The position numbers and the translations under genes were made by a program. Source: Apus apus (taxonomy: Eukaryota; Chordata; Aves; Apodiformes; Apodidae). Taken from it: a stretch of 64,000 bases of DNA. Location of the stretch: contig NC_067283.1 of NCBI RefSeq assembly GCF_020740795.1, forward strand, positions 7,715,659 to 7,779,658, read 5' to 3'. Within the stretch, counting starts at the first letter, position 1. Each line of letters starts with the position of its first letter. Positions 34,434-48,721 of the stretch are shown here, piece by piece. Below the pieces are notes generated by a model, which was not told the DNA's origin, ran no database searches, and saw nothing but the letters and a program-made list of their open reading frames with translations.

Positions 34434-37400
34434 ATAACTGAGGCCCATTGTCCTCTGAGATGTCATTCCAGCTCCTTCGGCATAAAGTCATCTGCAGCTT
34501 ATGGCCCCAACAACACGTCACTGATGAGTATGTAAATAGTTTAGGTGTGTTTTGAGGGTAACACAGTCTTTTTGCCACCTAAGTGGCACTGGCGTTTTGT
34601 TAGACGTTTAAATCTTTTTGTGGATCTAGACTTCAGCCTCTTCTTGATTCTGGTCCTGGTGCAGGTCAGAGATAAGTGTTTTCTTGTTCCAGCAAGAGTC
34701 GTGAGACTCACTCAGGCTGTATGGTAAGATGAAACAAAGCGGAGTTATAACTAAGGTAATGGTGTGTGTTTACATCATGAATTTCCTAGATGTGACTTAC
34801 AGAACATATTCTGGACTGCAGCAGATACTAAGCAACCACTGTTCCTCTCTCAGCTTAAAGTATGTAAGCATTAACAAAAGATTGTTGAATCAAAGTCCTG
34901 AAGTTGGGACATCTGCCTAAATAACTGCAACTTGATTTTTAGTGGGCAATAGTGAATGTTCAAGGACAACAGCAAATCACTCGGACACATTTCTCTTTTC
35001 TACTGAAGGAGAGACAATTGTATAATTAGCAATATTGGTAGATAAGAAAGTGGGTGTGAAAACAACTCAGTTAAGTAATTTAAAATCTTTGTTAAAGTAC
35101 AATCAATTAAGCTGAACTGGAACTACAGTTTTGATTATACCTTTGTTTGCTTTCCCATTGTTTTGCAAAGAACAAAATTAACCTATAAGAAAAGTAAATT
35201 GATGATGTGGGGTGTTCCTACAGACTGAATCTTTGCAGGGAGTTACCCTGATCTAAAGGGACAGTGCAGTGTTTGTATAGCCATGATCAACAGGACAATA
35301 ATGTCCTTTTAACAGGGTATGAAAGTTCATTTTTAATAGTTGTTTATTCTTTAAATGATTAATAAGGGATTGTTACATCTGCACTGAATTAATTTAACTT
35401 TCTTCTTGTACAAGAACTATTACCCTCATGTGAATTCCACTGATTTCAGTTGAATAACTACTTATTTATGTCGTTTTAATTGCAGAGAGATTAAATAAAT
35501 CTAAAGTTATGGGAGCAGCACAGCCACAGTATTTCTAGCATTCTTGGATACAGAAAATTAAGATGAGTAAGCTATGGTAGCTCCTCTGTATTATTGCTGA
35601 AGTGGAAATTAATTCAGTTTTACTTGGATATTGCATTTTACTGTCTGTGGTGAGCTACTGTGTATGGGCACAGCTAAGCAGGATAGTTTTGAGTGGTCCA
35701 ATTTTAGTGCTCTGGTGGAAATGCAAACTTGACTTCCACACCTGCTATAAAGTAGGACTTGATGTACCTGCCAGGGCTTTAAAACACGATCTTCAAATTC
35801 CAGCCTAGCTCTAAGGGCAGTCTCTTAGAAATTACGCTTCCGTCTCAAAACATGAACCTTTGAGAAAAACATTGCTTGAGAGCCTCAGCCCAGGTCAAAG
35901 CCCAGTCCTGCTGGATGCTGTAACCCCATGTGGACAGAAACGGCTTTGCCTTCTGAGTGTTTACAGTTTAGTTTGGCAATAAGAGGCCAAACCTGGGAGA
36001 AGGGGAGAATTACTCAAGTTTTACAGGCAGTGAAGTAAGGGGCTGAGAGTAAACCACTAAACCTACTAAGCTTAACAGAATAATAATGATCTCAAATTTT
36101 GTGAAAATTGGAAGCTCGGTAGAGAGGACAGATTGAAGCTGAGCTTGGCTGCCATGGAAAATGAAGGCAATAGTAGCCATTGGCTATTTAAGAGCCAGCT
36201 GGCCCATCAGCATGTGCTCCTGACATCCCTCTCTATGAAGCATGTTATCCCTTGCCCAGTGCAGGTGTCAGCAGGGAAAAAGAGAAAATGGTAGATGTGA
36301 GTCCTCTGTCCATTAGGTAGCCAGGTGTTAGTTTGGCTCCTTATGGAACATGGTTTTATCTTGCACACAGGGTGGAACTGTGTAGTGTTGATGTAAATCT
36401 TTCCCATATACTAGTTTATATCCATCCTCTACCTTCTTGGCCATTCATGGGTGTCTTTCACAAAGCTGCAGAGGCAAAACCTGTCAAAACTAGGAGTGGT
36501 GAATTCAAAATCAAGGAAAAAATGCCAGGGAACTTCAGGGGAAGTGTTTGAAACTGATTTTCATCACATTCTCTGTCTTTCTTGTAAACTATAAGTTTTC
36601 AATTGACTTTAGCTGGTACAAGGGCTGAATTAGTGAGAGAAATTTTGCTTCTGTTGATGTAAATGGAAAGACTTTTAGAAATTTCTAAGACCTTAAGTAA
36701 CCCAGCCTCAAGGATTTTAGTAGTAACAGCTGTGGGAAGCTCTTGACCAGATCTTGTATTATTTCAGACAGTTAAATCTGTTTTCTCTATAATTCTACCT
36801 GATGGTTTTTGTCAGTTAATGCCAGCTGTACTCTCTTGAGTGCTTCCTGGGACTGTCTGAGTGTCAGCTGTCCGGTAAAGTTCCCATTCACATGAAGTTT
36901 TGCAAAGAGGGTGATGACAGGTCAGGACTAGAAATTTCAGTGGAAGGCTCAAACACCACTTTGAAGGATGGGAAGACAAAGGGAGGTGGCCAGGCTGCCT
37001 TGATAAATGCCCTGACTGGTAAAAAACTCCCCCTGGCAGCAGTCATGCTTTTCCTAACTGCAGGGAACGCAACCACCAGATGCAACCTGGGGAGGATCAG
37101 GCTCCTCTAGTCCTGGTGTCAATGGAGTTGCTCCTCAAGGCTATTTTGGGTGATGGTCAGTAAAAGGAACCATGAGCTTTGTACCATTGTGCACATATGC
37201 CCCAGCATGGGTGTACCTTGCCTAGAACAGCTGTTATTTTAAGGTTTTAAGAGGTGCATAAGAAAGGCGATGGAGAAAGACTGTTCTCCTCACACAAAAT
37301 ATTTGCTCTGAGTGTTATGGAAGGGCTATGCAGAGCTGGAGGGATTTCCAGGGTGCATGGGGTTTCATTCTCTGTATCTCCACAGTGTCCTTCATTGTGG

Positions 37401-39243
37401 GGAGCCCTGAGCCACGACTTGGAATGAGCTCTGGGGGTCGGCCACACCAGAGCCATCCTGCTCCCTGTTTATTTGTGGGTGCTGCTCTCTGCTGCTGTTT
37501 TTCATCTTTAATGAGAGCTCAACACATCATAAAATTTTACTGGGTGTTTATGTTAACAAAATTAACTAACGGTGCTTTAAAAATGCAGCCGGAGCTCTGA
37601 GCGCTAGGACTGGAATCTGCAGTGGCTTTTAACTGGTGTAGGACAGAGCAAATGTGTGAGTGCAGATGTCATTTAACAGTTAACTATTTTATATTAACTT
37701 TTTATGGACCAGAACTGATCAATGAAATTAAAAAAAAAAAAAAGATAAAAATCTTAGCATGATATATTAATCAAAACCATGTTTTCAGGCATTAGAGAGA
37801 TAACCAGAAGCTCTGGCAAAGTTGTGGCATTAATTTATAATACCAAGACCAGTGGCCTGATAATCATAAGAAATTAACTTAGCCATTTCAGTTCTTTAAT
37901 GCTTAAGTCAAATAATAATAATAAGATTTATTTTAGCATTTTGATTCTTGTGTTTCCTAAGAAAAGAGATATAATATCATGCTGTGAATGCTGTATGGAT
38001 CACTTGAGGCCATGACTTCAGTGAGAGTACAAAGGAGCTCTAGGCTATATAAAAAAAAGAAGGAAAAAAAGGATTAACTTCAGACTCAGTTTCTTGTTCA
38101 CTGAAATGCATTGACCTATTTCTATATTAGTGCTGTTAAGTAAACATAGGAAAGTAATTTGATTTCACTAATTCATTCATTTATTTAGCACTTTTATTTA
38201 TTTTCATGTGGTTTCCCATGGCTTGTCTTGATAGAATTTGATGTTTATGATCTTTACATTATGCTAGGGATTTCACAGGCTTGTTCTAAAACAAAATAAC
38301 CAGATTGACATGCTGGGATATGTGTGTGTGAATGAAATAGTTTTGATTATGAGTTAGCACTGATTTACCACATATTTACCTAAGTATAGGTAGGGCTGAT
38401 TGTGTATTACATGACATTACCAGAAATAAAGTTTGGCTAAAAATCTTGTGTTAGCCCTCAGGGGGGATGTCCTGAGTTATACTGGGATACTGGCCAAGCT
38501 GTTTAGACTTTACATTTTCATGTTGTCACTTTGTCATAGATTCCAGCTGATTTTCAAGGCTAGAAGCTGCTTCTGTCTAGAACACATTCTCCAACCTGCT
38601 TTTAAGCTTGCAGTGTAAGCATGGCCTTGGGGCTGGAGTGGGAGCTCAGCAGTCAGCCCTAGTTGCACCAAACCAAGACTGGAGCAAATATTCTTGCTCT
38701 TTTAAAAAGGATGAACACTTCTTAGCATGGTCTATGAGCTCTTTGGTGGAGAGCTTTGAACCCACTAAGTGGCCTTATGTTATTGTGCTGAAAATCTGAG
38801 AATTTAGCAAACTTTAGTGTTGTTAAAAACATACTCTCCATTGAAACAAAGAAGAAGGAATGTAGGGAGGATGGAGATAGGAGGTTGCAGAGACCCTAAT
38901 GCTGTGACATGCAAACCTTGCTCCAGAAGATGACTTTGGAAGGAAGTGTACTCAGAGGGATGAGTTGTGTTGTAAGCACAGAGCACATGGAGGAGAAGAG
39001 GGGAGCACATGAGTGTTTCAGCTCACTTGGGAGACAGGTTGTTAGAATTATAAGAACTTGGCTAATTTAAAAAGAAGGCTTGTACAGCACTCCTAGGTGT
39101 CGTGCCTTCAAGTGGGCAGAATGACATAACGCTGCTGTGAAGCCAAGGCTTGTCCTCAGAGAGAGCCCCAGGGAGAGGTTTTGGGGCTGACAGAGGTGGT
39201 AGGTACTGGGCTCCTCTCAGCTCTGCTGGCAAGTTGGAAATGA

Positions 39244-39275
39244 GGAGGTCAGCTAACAGGTGGAGGTCAGCTAAC
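39244..39275. repeat. 14-bp direct repeat, period 18
   Basis: GGAGGTCAGCTAAC occurs at 39244-39257 and again at 39262-39275, separated by AGGT. A small slippage-type duplication. Confidence 0.9.
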
Positions 39276-40656
39276 TGGCTTATTTGCTGGTGGTGTCTAA
39301 AATTGGAATGCTAGGAAGAGGCTGAAATTATGGCAGAGAGAAGTGTGCTGATGATTTACTGCTACTCAGGGCAGCAGGTACACCATAAGCTTTTTTTTAT
39401 ATGTATATATTAGTTTATTCTTCTAGGCTTTTGACTTTTCTAGAACTTCCCCTTAGCATCCCAACATCCTAGTGTCTGCAGATTTTTAGTTGCAGTATTT
39501 TATTAAAGTAAAATTTTGCTGGATAATGATCTCACACAGAGCCTTTACTACTGCTTTAACTCTGTTCTCCTAAGTGGAGAATCAGATGATAGTTTTCATT
39601 AATAACAAGTCCAGGAAAGGTCCAGCAGCAGGGATTCACTTCAGTATTATTTCTGTTGTGGCACTCCATAGGAATGCTAGTTGCATCCTACCTCAAATAA
39701 CTTAAAATTTAAATTTGTTCATTGGTTTTTGGTCATCCTTATAACCAAGGTTTTTATTCTTCAGTTTATATTCTCACTGCTTAGCATTTAATTCAGTCAC
39801 TTATGGATTTGGTGGTCTCTGCAGAAGTGTCTGCTGTTACATGACAGGTGAAGTTCTTTGTTGGGATTTTCTTTCTTGTTTTTCTTTGTTTCTTTCTTTC
39901 TTGAGCATCTCTGGGGTACTTTCCTGAAACTTAGGCCACGTCATTTTGAAGCCCACCTAACTCACTTGGGTTCCTCTGGGCAGTCTGTGGAAAAGACCAC
40001 TGGCCATTGCTGGTGGCCTATATATATCTCTGGAAACATAGGTTCCTATCTTGCATTGATTTCAGTAAGCTTATGCATCTAAACACTTCAAATGCTCTAG
40101 CCCTTTAAAAATTATCTTGGGTGGTTTTGACTTAGGAGTATCCACTGCCATCAGGAATAAGAGTTTCATGTGCAATCCTTTCCTTCCATCTTCTATCAAA
40201 CATACAATCAATTTTGTGCAAAGGAAACACTTAGACTGTGGTTTCAGATAAATTTAAATTTAAGTTTGAATTATTTTCTAAATTAGCTCAGATAAATGGA
40301 TGGGACTTGTAAATACCATTTTTGTGTAGGACCACACATGCTAACAGGAGGATGCTCCACAGTGGTATTGAGGTGAAATGTTGCAAGGTCAGTCCAAAAG
40401 TGCCATCAGCCTCTCTGCTACTAACTCTGGAAATAACTGAGATGCATCACCAATTAATTACATGACTTCCATAGTCCTCAGAGATTTAAAAGCACTAGTT
40501 TTGAAAGGACTGAGTTACTCGGTGCTTGATGCCTCCTATGTGTCCAAGGGCAGTGGGGATCTAGAAAAAGACCTTTCCTGTGCCTCTGGACTGAGTGGCA
40601 GTCTCCTCTCACCTCTCAGCCCCAAGGGAAAGAAGAGAGCAGAGTTCAATGTATCC

Positions 40657-40673
40657 TTTTTTTTTTTTTTTTT
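40657..40673. repeat. Poly-T run (T17)
   Basis: Seventeen consecutive T followed by AG. It superficially resembles a polypyrimidine tract and 3' splice acceptor, but no open frame with similarity to DPP6 follows. Confidence 0.9.
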
Positions 40674-41120
40674 AGCTTTTCCTGGTGTGTTATAGAGAAG
40701 CCACATAATTTTGTCCCCAGGTAAAATAAACGTTGTTCATCCTGACTATTCCATTTTTGCCTGTCCCTTGACTTGTAGGCTGTGCCATAGTTTCAGTCCA
40801 GTTTGTACTGATATATTTTGCACTTGTGGTGGGTTTGCTTATTTTTAGGATGAGAACTGTTGTCAAGCTATCATTTTTTTATTCTCTTCAGCTTTTCAAC
40901 TCAGATCTTGGCCTCTCTTTGGTAGGTTGAAAAGCCAATATTTGCACCCTTTGACTGCTGTCTTGGCATCCAGTGGGTTTAGATTCCCAACCTGAGATTC
41001 CCCCTGTGAGGGAACTGCTTTCAGAATGGCCTTAGCCTCCCACAGGAGAAGAATGAAGCAATTTATTCAGAAGAGTTAGGTATCTACATGTAAGTTTTAA
41101 AAATCATAACCAAAGTGTTT

Positions 41121-41148
41121 ATATATATATATATATATTTTTTTTTTC
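41121..41148. repeat. (AT)n microsatellite with T tail
   Basis: About nine AT units are followed by a run of T. A likely length-variable site. Confidence 0.92.
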
Positions 41149-44131
41149 ACTGTGGAATTAATCCATTTAGATATTTAGAAAAATAGCTCCCCTTCTTAAG
41201 AGGAAAGCATTTACTGTGACATCCATTTCATCCTGCCCCTTTCAATCTGAAAAGGCATATGTTGCAACCTCTTTGGTTTTCACTTCTATAATTCTCTTTT
41301 AAAGTTCCTTTCACGGTGCACTGCAGAAGGAAAAAAAAGACATGTCACAGAGAGATTTTATATGCTAAGGAGGCTGCTTCAGACAGAGGCAATTAACTGG
41401 CGTTGAGCGGCTCATACAAGAAAATGAGGAGATGTGAACTGAAGATCAGTCTTTGAAAATGTGGTTAACAAGCAGAGCTTGAAAGACTCCACTGCAGCAG
41501 GCTGGGCTGAGGGCGCAGTGATTCCATCCTGGGTCCCAGGCACTTTCCTTGCTGCAAACTGCCACAAGGGCTTTGGTTCCCCCCATCTTCAGATCGGTAG
41601 GTATGGGGTACTTTTGCTCCATGTTGGCTGCAGGCAGCCCAGAAGTCTCTCACATGAAGGTAGTCTGAGATTTTTAAAGCCTTTTAAAATTTATTCATTT
41701 TTACATATCGGTACCTACTGAATTATTTTTGGGGCATTTATCAAAACAAGAACTTGAATGCTTCTCATCATAATGAAACAAGTTTTGTAAGCTCAGTTGA
41801 AGGTCCCTGACTGTTTTAACTCATAACAGCTGTACAAAGAAGATGAGAAATGCTGCCAAACAGAAATCCTCTACTGCCTGGGAACAGCCTCTTGGAGAGG
41901 TGTGGGTGACTTCCCGCAGGTTCACAGCTACTGAGATCAGCTCTATGCTCCTGCTGACCACTAGCTTAGGATTTAATTTAGCTCACTGGCTGGTAACTCA
42001 AATATAAAGAATAGCACCCATCTGTATCAGCTGTATTTGTTTGTGCAGGAATCATCTGGCCAAATTCTCTGCTGGTGTAGGTGCTGCTGGGGTCAGGAGA
42101 AATGTGCTTGCTCAGACCAGTGGAAATTTTGGCACAGCTTTGCTGTGAACAGACACCCCCAAAAAGGGCTCAAGCATGTGCTGAGAACTGCAACTGCTCA
42201 GCACCAAGAGGGAGAACTCCCATGAGGGTGGAGGACTGCTTGGATCTACCCCAAAGTCCAGTCATCCAACAAACAAAATAATAAGACAGAGAAAAACAGC
42301 TACAAGTGCCTCTACAGATTAAAATATTGGGAAATGGTCCTATGCCAAGAGCACCACAGGTACACTGATTGACTTAGCTCTGACTCAGGGGCCTAAATCA
42401 TCTTTGAGCACCTGGGCAGCAGTCCAGTAAAATCCAGATTTGTGCTCTATACAACAGATTTTCCCTGGTTCATCCTGAAACATTGCATTTCTGGGGCATA
42501 TTTCATGCATATGAAACATAGCTAGAAAAGCCAAGACGGAAAATTCACAGATAGCTTTTCAGATAGGAGTTGGGAGGTCTCTGTATGCATGTGATTTTTC
42601 TAACATCCTTTTTTCCAGACTTCAAACCCAAGTGTAAACCAAAAATCATGGTGTTGTCATGCAAATTTGTGAGGTATCTTGCAGACTGGGGGGTCTGTAC
42701 AGCAAGAGGTGATTTTTTCATTGTGGATTATGTGTATCCTTTGTTTGTTACATAAAATTATTCAGTCTGCTACTCTGTGTTAAAAAATACAGAATAGCTC
42801 AGTCTGTAAAATTCCTCTTTGCATTCTTAGGTTTTTCTATCTGACATTTTTTGGGGTCTGATGATACCCATGGAGCTGGCATGGTTCAAGCGTTGCCTTA
42901 TTCAGGTACTGATGGGTCATCAGGACTTTGTCCTCCTTAGCTTGACTTGAACTATTGGGCTTCTCTGTCATTTGGCCTGGTGTGTATCCTGTCTTGTAAA
43001 GAAGTGTCTGGTGTTCCAAATGCCATCTCCTCACTTTCCTAATTAGTATGGTTTGGAGGTTAATTACAGAAATTTGTGGTAGTTAATTATGCGGGATACT
43101 TGCTCAGGAGTTGTTGACCTGGAGACATCACTTCATTGGTTGAGTCTGAGCTTTTTCTTTTTTTTTAAACAGCTCCCTCTTAACTTTTAATCAACCCTAT
43201 ATTAGGAGTGGATTGCTGATGGGTTCAGGTCTCAAGGGCTACTTCTGTTAACCAAACTTGTCCTCTTTGTTTCAAGAGATAGGGTTTGTGCTTTGGGAGC
43301 TAAAGGCTGTGAGTCCATTGCCACCTTTCACAGGAGCTTCTCTAGTTTCTGTTGTCTTCTCTAGTCAGTGATTTAGACAGATATCACTCATAATAGAAAA
43401 AAAAAAATCAGTACCTGTTTGAAAGCTACGGAATCAATTCAGGCACTGTAGCATTTGAACCTGTAATACAAGCTGTCCGTGTATTAATGCAGCTAATGGA
43501 AAAATAGAGTCTCTGCATCTCTCAGCAATAATGCAGTGCATTAGCCCATGGGTCAGTGTTGAATAAGCTCACACAGTTTTGCTTGAAAAATTTGAAGGCA
43601 GAGCTGTGTTGACTAATCCTGGAGTTTTTCTTGCAGCACAGCTCTTGCTTTAAGCACACTGATACACATGGAAGCAACTCATGCCCCTGCCATGCTCATA
43701 TGTCTAACGCAGTAGAAACATGGAGATTTTTTTGCCCTCATAATGTCAAAAGAGACCAACTTCAAGTCTCACACCAGCAGAGTGCAGAAGTGATTAATGG
43801 TGTAATTGGACCCAGCTCTTGTTTTTCTTCTCATTCAAGTTTTTTACACAAAGAACCAGAATACATAAAAATCTATAAAAGCTGAGGTTTCAGTTTTGCG
43901 CTTGTTTTTGGAGTCAACTGCTAGCAGTGGAGATGATTAAAAATCAAAATTAATCTTTCCTCCAAAACTTTGTCAAAATTGAGATGATTGTGTAAACAGA
44001 ACTGGTTTTCTCAATCTGGCTTTTCCTGGTGGAAATCTGTTGCAGTGGAAATCTGCCAGATCTAGTTGAAGAACATACGGATCCTAAAACTACTGTGGCT
44101 GAGGAATGAGGCAGGTGTCTGCTAGTGCACT

Positions 44132-44173
44132 AAAAAAAAAAGAAAAAAGAAAAATCAACAACAACAACAACAA
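44132..44173. repeat. A-rich tract and (CAA)n
   Basis: An A-rich stretch (44132-44154) continues into six CAA units (44156-44173). A compound simple repeat. Confidence 0.9.
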
Positions 44174-45284
44174 GAGGAACTGCTGTTTTGGGACTTATCT
44201 TTCCATCCATCTCATTTCTTGGTCTACTCAGAATTCCTGAGCAATGATCTTCATTTCTGGTAAAACAGTTTTAGCACATACACAGCCACACACATCTCTC
44301 TGAAGCAAAGAGAGCATTACACAACACTAGATTCAAGAAAAAAATAGAATAAGTACATTTATTTCCATGATGGAAAGCTCTAGGTGTGTGACTGAGGCAT
44401 ATTCAAAGAAAGATGCAAGGGCTGCTATCAGGGAGCTGAATGTGCTGTCAGATAAACAAAAAACACTGGAAAAGGCAGCACATTCATGGCAACATTCAGA
44501 GAGATTATACGTTCCAGGTAAAAGACAAGCATCCTAATATATACCCTTCAATCACATGTGCCAAATTCAATGATGGAAATGTGCTTTCTTAGAGAGAATA
44601 CGTGTTTTCTAACAGCAATGCTGAACTTGGCTTACTGGCTCAGTTCTGTTCTCTTTACTTGTTCATGCAAGTAGTGTCCTGCATACACCTAATAAAGCAG
44701 GTTAGAGTTTGTGGGACTTTGCCAGCTTCTTTAGCAGTTTCTCCTGGCACAAGTGGTCACCAGCTAAAAATCCTTCAGGGAGGGTCAAGTGTTGGCAGGA
44801 AGAACTCAGAGTTCCTGTGGGATCTTGACTGGGGCCTTGTGTTAAAATGGAAATGCCACTGGTTTGCTGCAGTGAAGAAGCAAAGATGCTTCTTCCCAAC
44901 ACTGACACCCCAGATGTGCTTCCCACATTCTTTGAAATTCATGGAAATTAGATATTTATAGCACCGCACTCATTAATTCAAATAGAAATGGAGTCCCAAA
45001 TAGTGAGTGAATGTTTTCAACTTCGGTGTGCTCAGTTGCATCAGCCTATTCTTAGCTTATTCATTCCAGGTTGTGATCAAGCTGGATTAAGACGTGTATT
45101 CATATGCAGTGACAAGTTTGACGCAGTGCCGTGCAAGGTGGGAGGATAGTTAACTGATTTCCACTGCTATCAAAGTATTTGCTTGTAATTAGCAATCAGA
45201 GGCATGAAAGGTTTTTGTTGCAGCAGGAATAAATCTTTAAATAATGCTGCTACATTTCCCAGAGCTTGCCTTATACTGGCCTCG

Positions 45285-45886
45285 GTGGTTAAGGCAAATC
45301 AACAGGATGCTGGGCTGCATCAGCAAGGGCATCACCAGCAGAGGTAAAGAAGTTGTCATCCTGCTCTACTCGGTGCTTGTCAGACCACACCTGGAGTTTT
45401 GGTCCCCACTCTACAAGAAGGATGCAGACAGACTGGAGAGGGTCCAGAGAAGGACCACAGGGATGATCAGGGAACTGGAGGACCTGTCATATGAGGAGAG
45501 GCTGAAAAACTGGGTTTGTTCAGCCTTGAGAGAAGAAGGCTTCAGGAAGACCTTATTACCATGTTCCAGTACTTAAAGGGTAGCTACCAAGAAGATGGAG
45601 ATTCACTATTTTCAAGGAGCCACATGGAAAACACAAGGGGTAATGAGCACAAATTGCTCCTGGGGAGATTCCAATTGGACACAAGAGGTACATTTTTCAT
45701 CATGAGGACAGTCAAACACTGGAATAGTCTCCCAAAGGAAGTGGTAGATTCTCCCACATTGGACAGTTTTAAGTCTCAGCTTGACAGGGTGCTGAGCCAG
45801 GTCATAGAAACTAAAGTAGTACCTAGAAAGGTTGGACCAGATGATCCTTGAGGTCCCTTCCAACCTGGCATTCTATGATTCTATGA
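45285..45886 (+). mobile_element. CR1 retrotransposon, 3' 600 bases
   Basis: A sense-strand, 5'-truncated CR1 copy from a subfamily different from those at 13.1 and 21.9 kb. The first frame reads INRMLGCISKGITSRGKE, LLYSVLVRPHLEFWSPLYKK and LERVQRRTTGMIRELEDLSY, the C-terminal end of ORF2. After one frameshift near 45520 it continues SLERRRLQEDLITMFQYLKG and RTVKHWNSLPKEVVDSPTL. The tail is 'gaggtcccttccaacctggc' and 'attctatgattctatgaa'. The protein-coding part is unusually well preserved, with a single obvious frameshift, so this is a comparatively young or little-diverged copy. It lacks the reverse-transcriptase catalytic core and cannot move. Confidence 0.95.
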
Positions 45887-48293
45887 ACAGTTAGAGATGA
45901 ACCAAAGCATAAAGTGGCTCTGGAGAGAAAGGGGGGGAAAAAATAAATAAAAATGATGTGAGAAGATGTCTATCACAGAATTGCTTTGTGTTTGACCTTG
46001 GTGAGTTTTTATTAGAGATGTGGTCTAGCTGCTTTTTAAGCTGCTCTAAGATGACATCTCTGCTGTTCATCGTCTCCCAAAATAAACAACTAGAGTGTGA
46101 AACATGGAGTCAGAAAGGCAAAGTGTTTTGCTCACTGTTTCATTGCAGGTGAGTGGCAGAAGGTGGAGGGAGGCTTGTAGATCCCCAGTTCTCACTGCTT
46201 AGACGTGACGGCCTCTTGTCTAGCTGCCGCCAGGAGGGGGCCAGCCCGAGCCCCAGCTGGCTTTCCTGGGATAGTTTTGATCCCGGGAGCTCTTGCTGAT
46301 GGATGGAAGGGGTGACCAGGGTGCTGCTGGCTGCTGCTGCTGAATTGATGAATGGCAGGAAGATGTATCTTGGAGCATTCCAGCTGTGTCTGTTTTGGGG
46401 GCTACCCATGTACTTTGTACCCTGGAGTACAAGCTTGAAGTCTTACAGGGCTGAGTGCTAATGGGGATAGGAGGCTTTTCTGTGCCTGGAGGGGGCTGTC
46501 TGCAGCTGACCATGGTCTGCAGGGGAAAATGTCCATCTGAGGGTGCTGAACAGATCTCAGTTGAGCTCTGGAAATGTATGGGTGCTGCTCTGAGCCCTGG
46601 TGCAGCTGAGGACTCTGGCATGAACTGGGAAGGTGGAGGTCCCTGCTTCAAGTCTCTGGTGTGCTAGGCAAGACAATGAGTTCTGATCTTTCGTGGATCA
46701 AGTCTGTTGGTTCTCCATTAACAGAAGCAGGGTCTGAATGATCTGGTGTGGTCTGAAACCTGGATGCCAGCAGCTGGCTGAAAGTCCTGTGCCACGGCAG
46801 TATGACTTTTTACTTTCCCTGCTGCACTCCCCATGTCAGAGTACCCTTCAGATTGTGGTCTCATAATCCAGCAGCAGCAGCTTTTGGATCAAGTGTCAGT
46901 GGGGTTGAATTAATTGTCCCTGATAATCCCTGGCACTGAACTCCCTTCTCTGCCTCTGTTTCCCTGTGCAGTCTGTTCTGTAACGCCTGGTCCTTCCGGA
47001 GAGGTGGCAGGAGAAGGGTACATGATGTCCCCATGCAGAACAGCCTACACATTTCTGTTCCCTTAGACTAGTGAGCTGCCTGGACTCCAATAGATTAAAT
47101 GTGCTTGGGACAGTTCTCAGACTCTGAAGCCATCTGGCATAAACTGCTTGATCTCTCTGACCTCTTGGAGCCTCCCAACAAGGCTGCAGATTGCTTTTCA
47201 GCAGTGGGCCAGCACCTGTGTTAGCTCCTGGTCTACTCAGGAGCTGCTTGGGGGACCACCACCTGGCAAAGGGCAAAACCATGTTTGTGACTGTGTTAAA
47301 AATTTAATGTGATAAAGGCATCAGGACAAGTGTCCAGAAATGGTGCTTGACCCTGGTTAGTTTATTATCCCAGAGACACATGGCCCTTTCACTTTTTTTT
47401 CTTTTGGGAGACCAGTCCCACAGTCATACACAGGGCTCCTGGGCACACAAGGGGCAGGAAGGGGGTAAACAGTTGTGAGGCCTTAGTGAAGAGAACAATC
47501 TTTCTTAAAAACATGCCATTTTCTGATTTCTCTACATGTCTGCAAGCTAGGGCTCAAACCCAGAGGAAAAGAAGGTGAAGTGTTTCACCTTCTTGCACAA
47601 GTCAGTACATTTTTTTTTCCTGGCATCTTAAGAGTGAAAGGACTGGAAATGAAGACTGGCATCCCAAAGGCACCTTGGCTTGTTTTCAGTGTCTTTTCAA
47701 GGTAGCCATTCTGTTCATTATATACTGGAGGCACTTGGGCAGAGCTTCTTCTTTAAAGAGCCATGAATGGATAGACTATGTGTCAAAATGCAATTTAAAA
47801 ATAAAAAAGGCACATAATAAAAACAATATCATTCCATAACTCTTAGTACCATTAAACTAGTCAGCAGGGGATGTAGAAGTCACCCAGGAAAGAAAAAGTA
47901 TGATAATTTTTTTAGAAGAACATAGGATGCTAAATTACTTTGCAGCTTCCAACCATCTAGGGAGAAAAATAAAGTAGGCTCATCCCTGCTTGAATTGATG
48001 AATTGAAACTGCAAAAAAGACTGGGTTTTTTGTATTGCTGGTCTGCATGTTAATTCAGAGCCCAAGCTGGTGCATTCTGCATTGACTGAGCATAGTTAGC
48101 ACAGTGTGCATGATGAGAACTTGCTTCTGTGGTATACTCAGAATAATTTTGTCCTGGTGCATATGGTTGCTCAGTGGCATGTCCAGAAAATAAGATCTCC
48201 AGTCTGGTTTCCTGGGGAAATGAGGTGTTACATGATCACAATACGTGTGAACGCACCCTTGCTTCTCCTGCTCCTCACAGTACTTGTTTGTTG

Positions 48294-48308
48294 TTTTTTT
48301 TTTTTTTT
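48294..48308. repeat. Poly-T run (T15)
   Basis: Fifteen consecutive T following TTGTTTGTTG. No transposon is attached that I can recognise. Confidence 0.9.
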
Positions 48309-48721
48309 AAATTCAACTGGCCAGTATCAACCAGATCTGATGAAGACCTGACAAGCTACATGAAAATCAGGGGCTTCATAGAAGAGGGAGATATTTTTTT
48401 GTACCTCCACAATATAAAAGGCTACACTATGGATTTACTCATGGGGACTTTGTACAAAGGAGGATTAATAGGAATCCTCCAGAAAGGGAAGAGCATCAGT
48501 GGGAGTCATGCTAGACACCAGAGAATCTAGCCATGAGCCACAGATCCATTGAAGACCAGACTTCAGTAGCTCTGCTGCCCAGGGAGCTATTTTTTATTTA
48601 TTTTTATTTTTATTTTCTCTCTGCTCTTTGAGCCAGCAGTATCATGCTGTTTTGAGACCTGTGGGTCACTAATAAAGAAGATATGACATCTTGTTTGAGA
48701 CCTTCTAGAAAGACTTTGTGG

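Noticed and set aside
40657..40700. T17 followed by AG as a possible 3' splice acceptor for DPP6 exon 2
   Set aside because: The following codons do not encode the expected ELVGSNPPQRNWKG or a transmembrane helix.
46140..46160. TTGCAGGTGAGT, which could be both an acceptor and a donor (zero-length or recursive splice site)
   Set aside because: The motif fits a recursive splice site on its face, but the preceding pyrimidine tract is weak and nothing else supports use. RNA reads would be needed.
46220..46651. 143-codon minus-strand frame, the longest outside the CpG island
   Set aside because: It starts at TTG, is rich in Ser/Pro/Gln, matches nothing I know, and lies in a locally GC-rich patch that lacks stops by composition.
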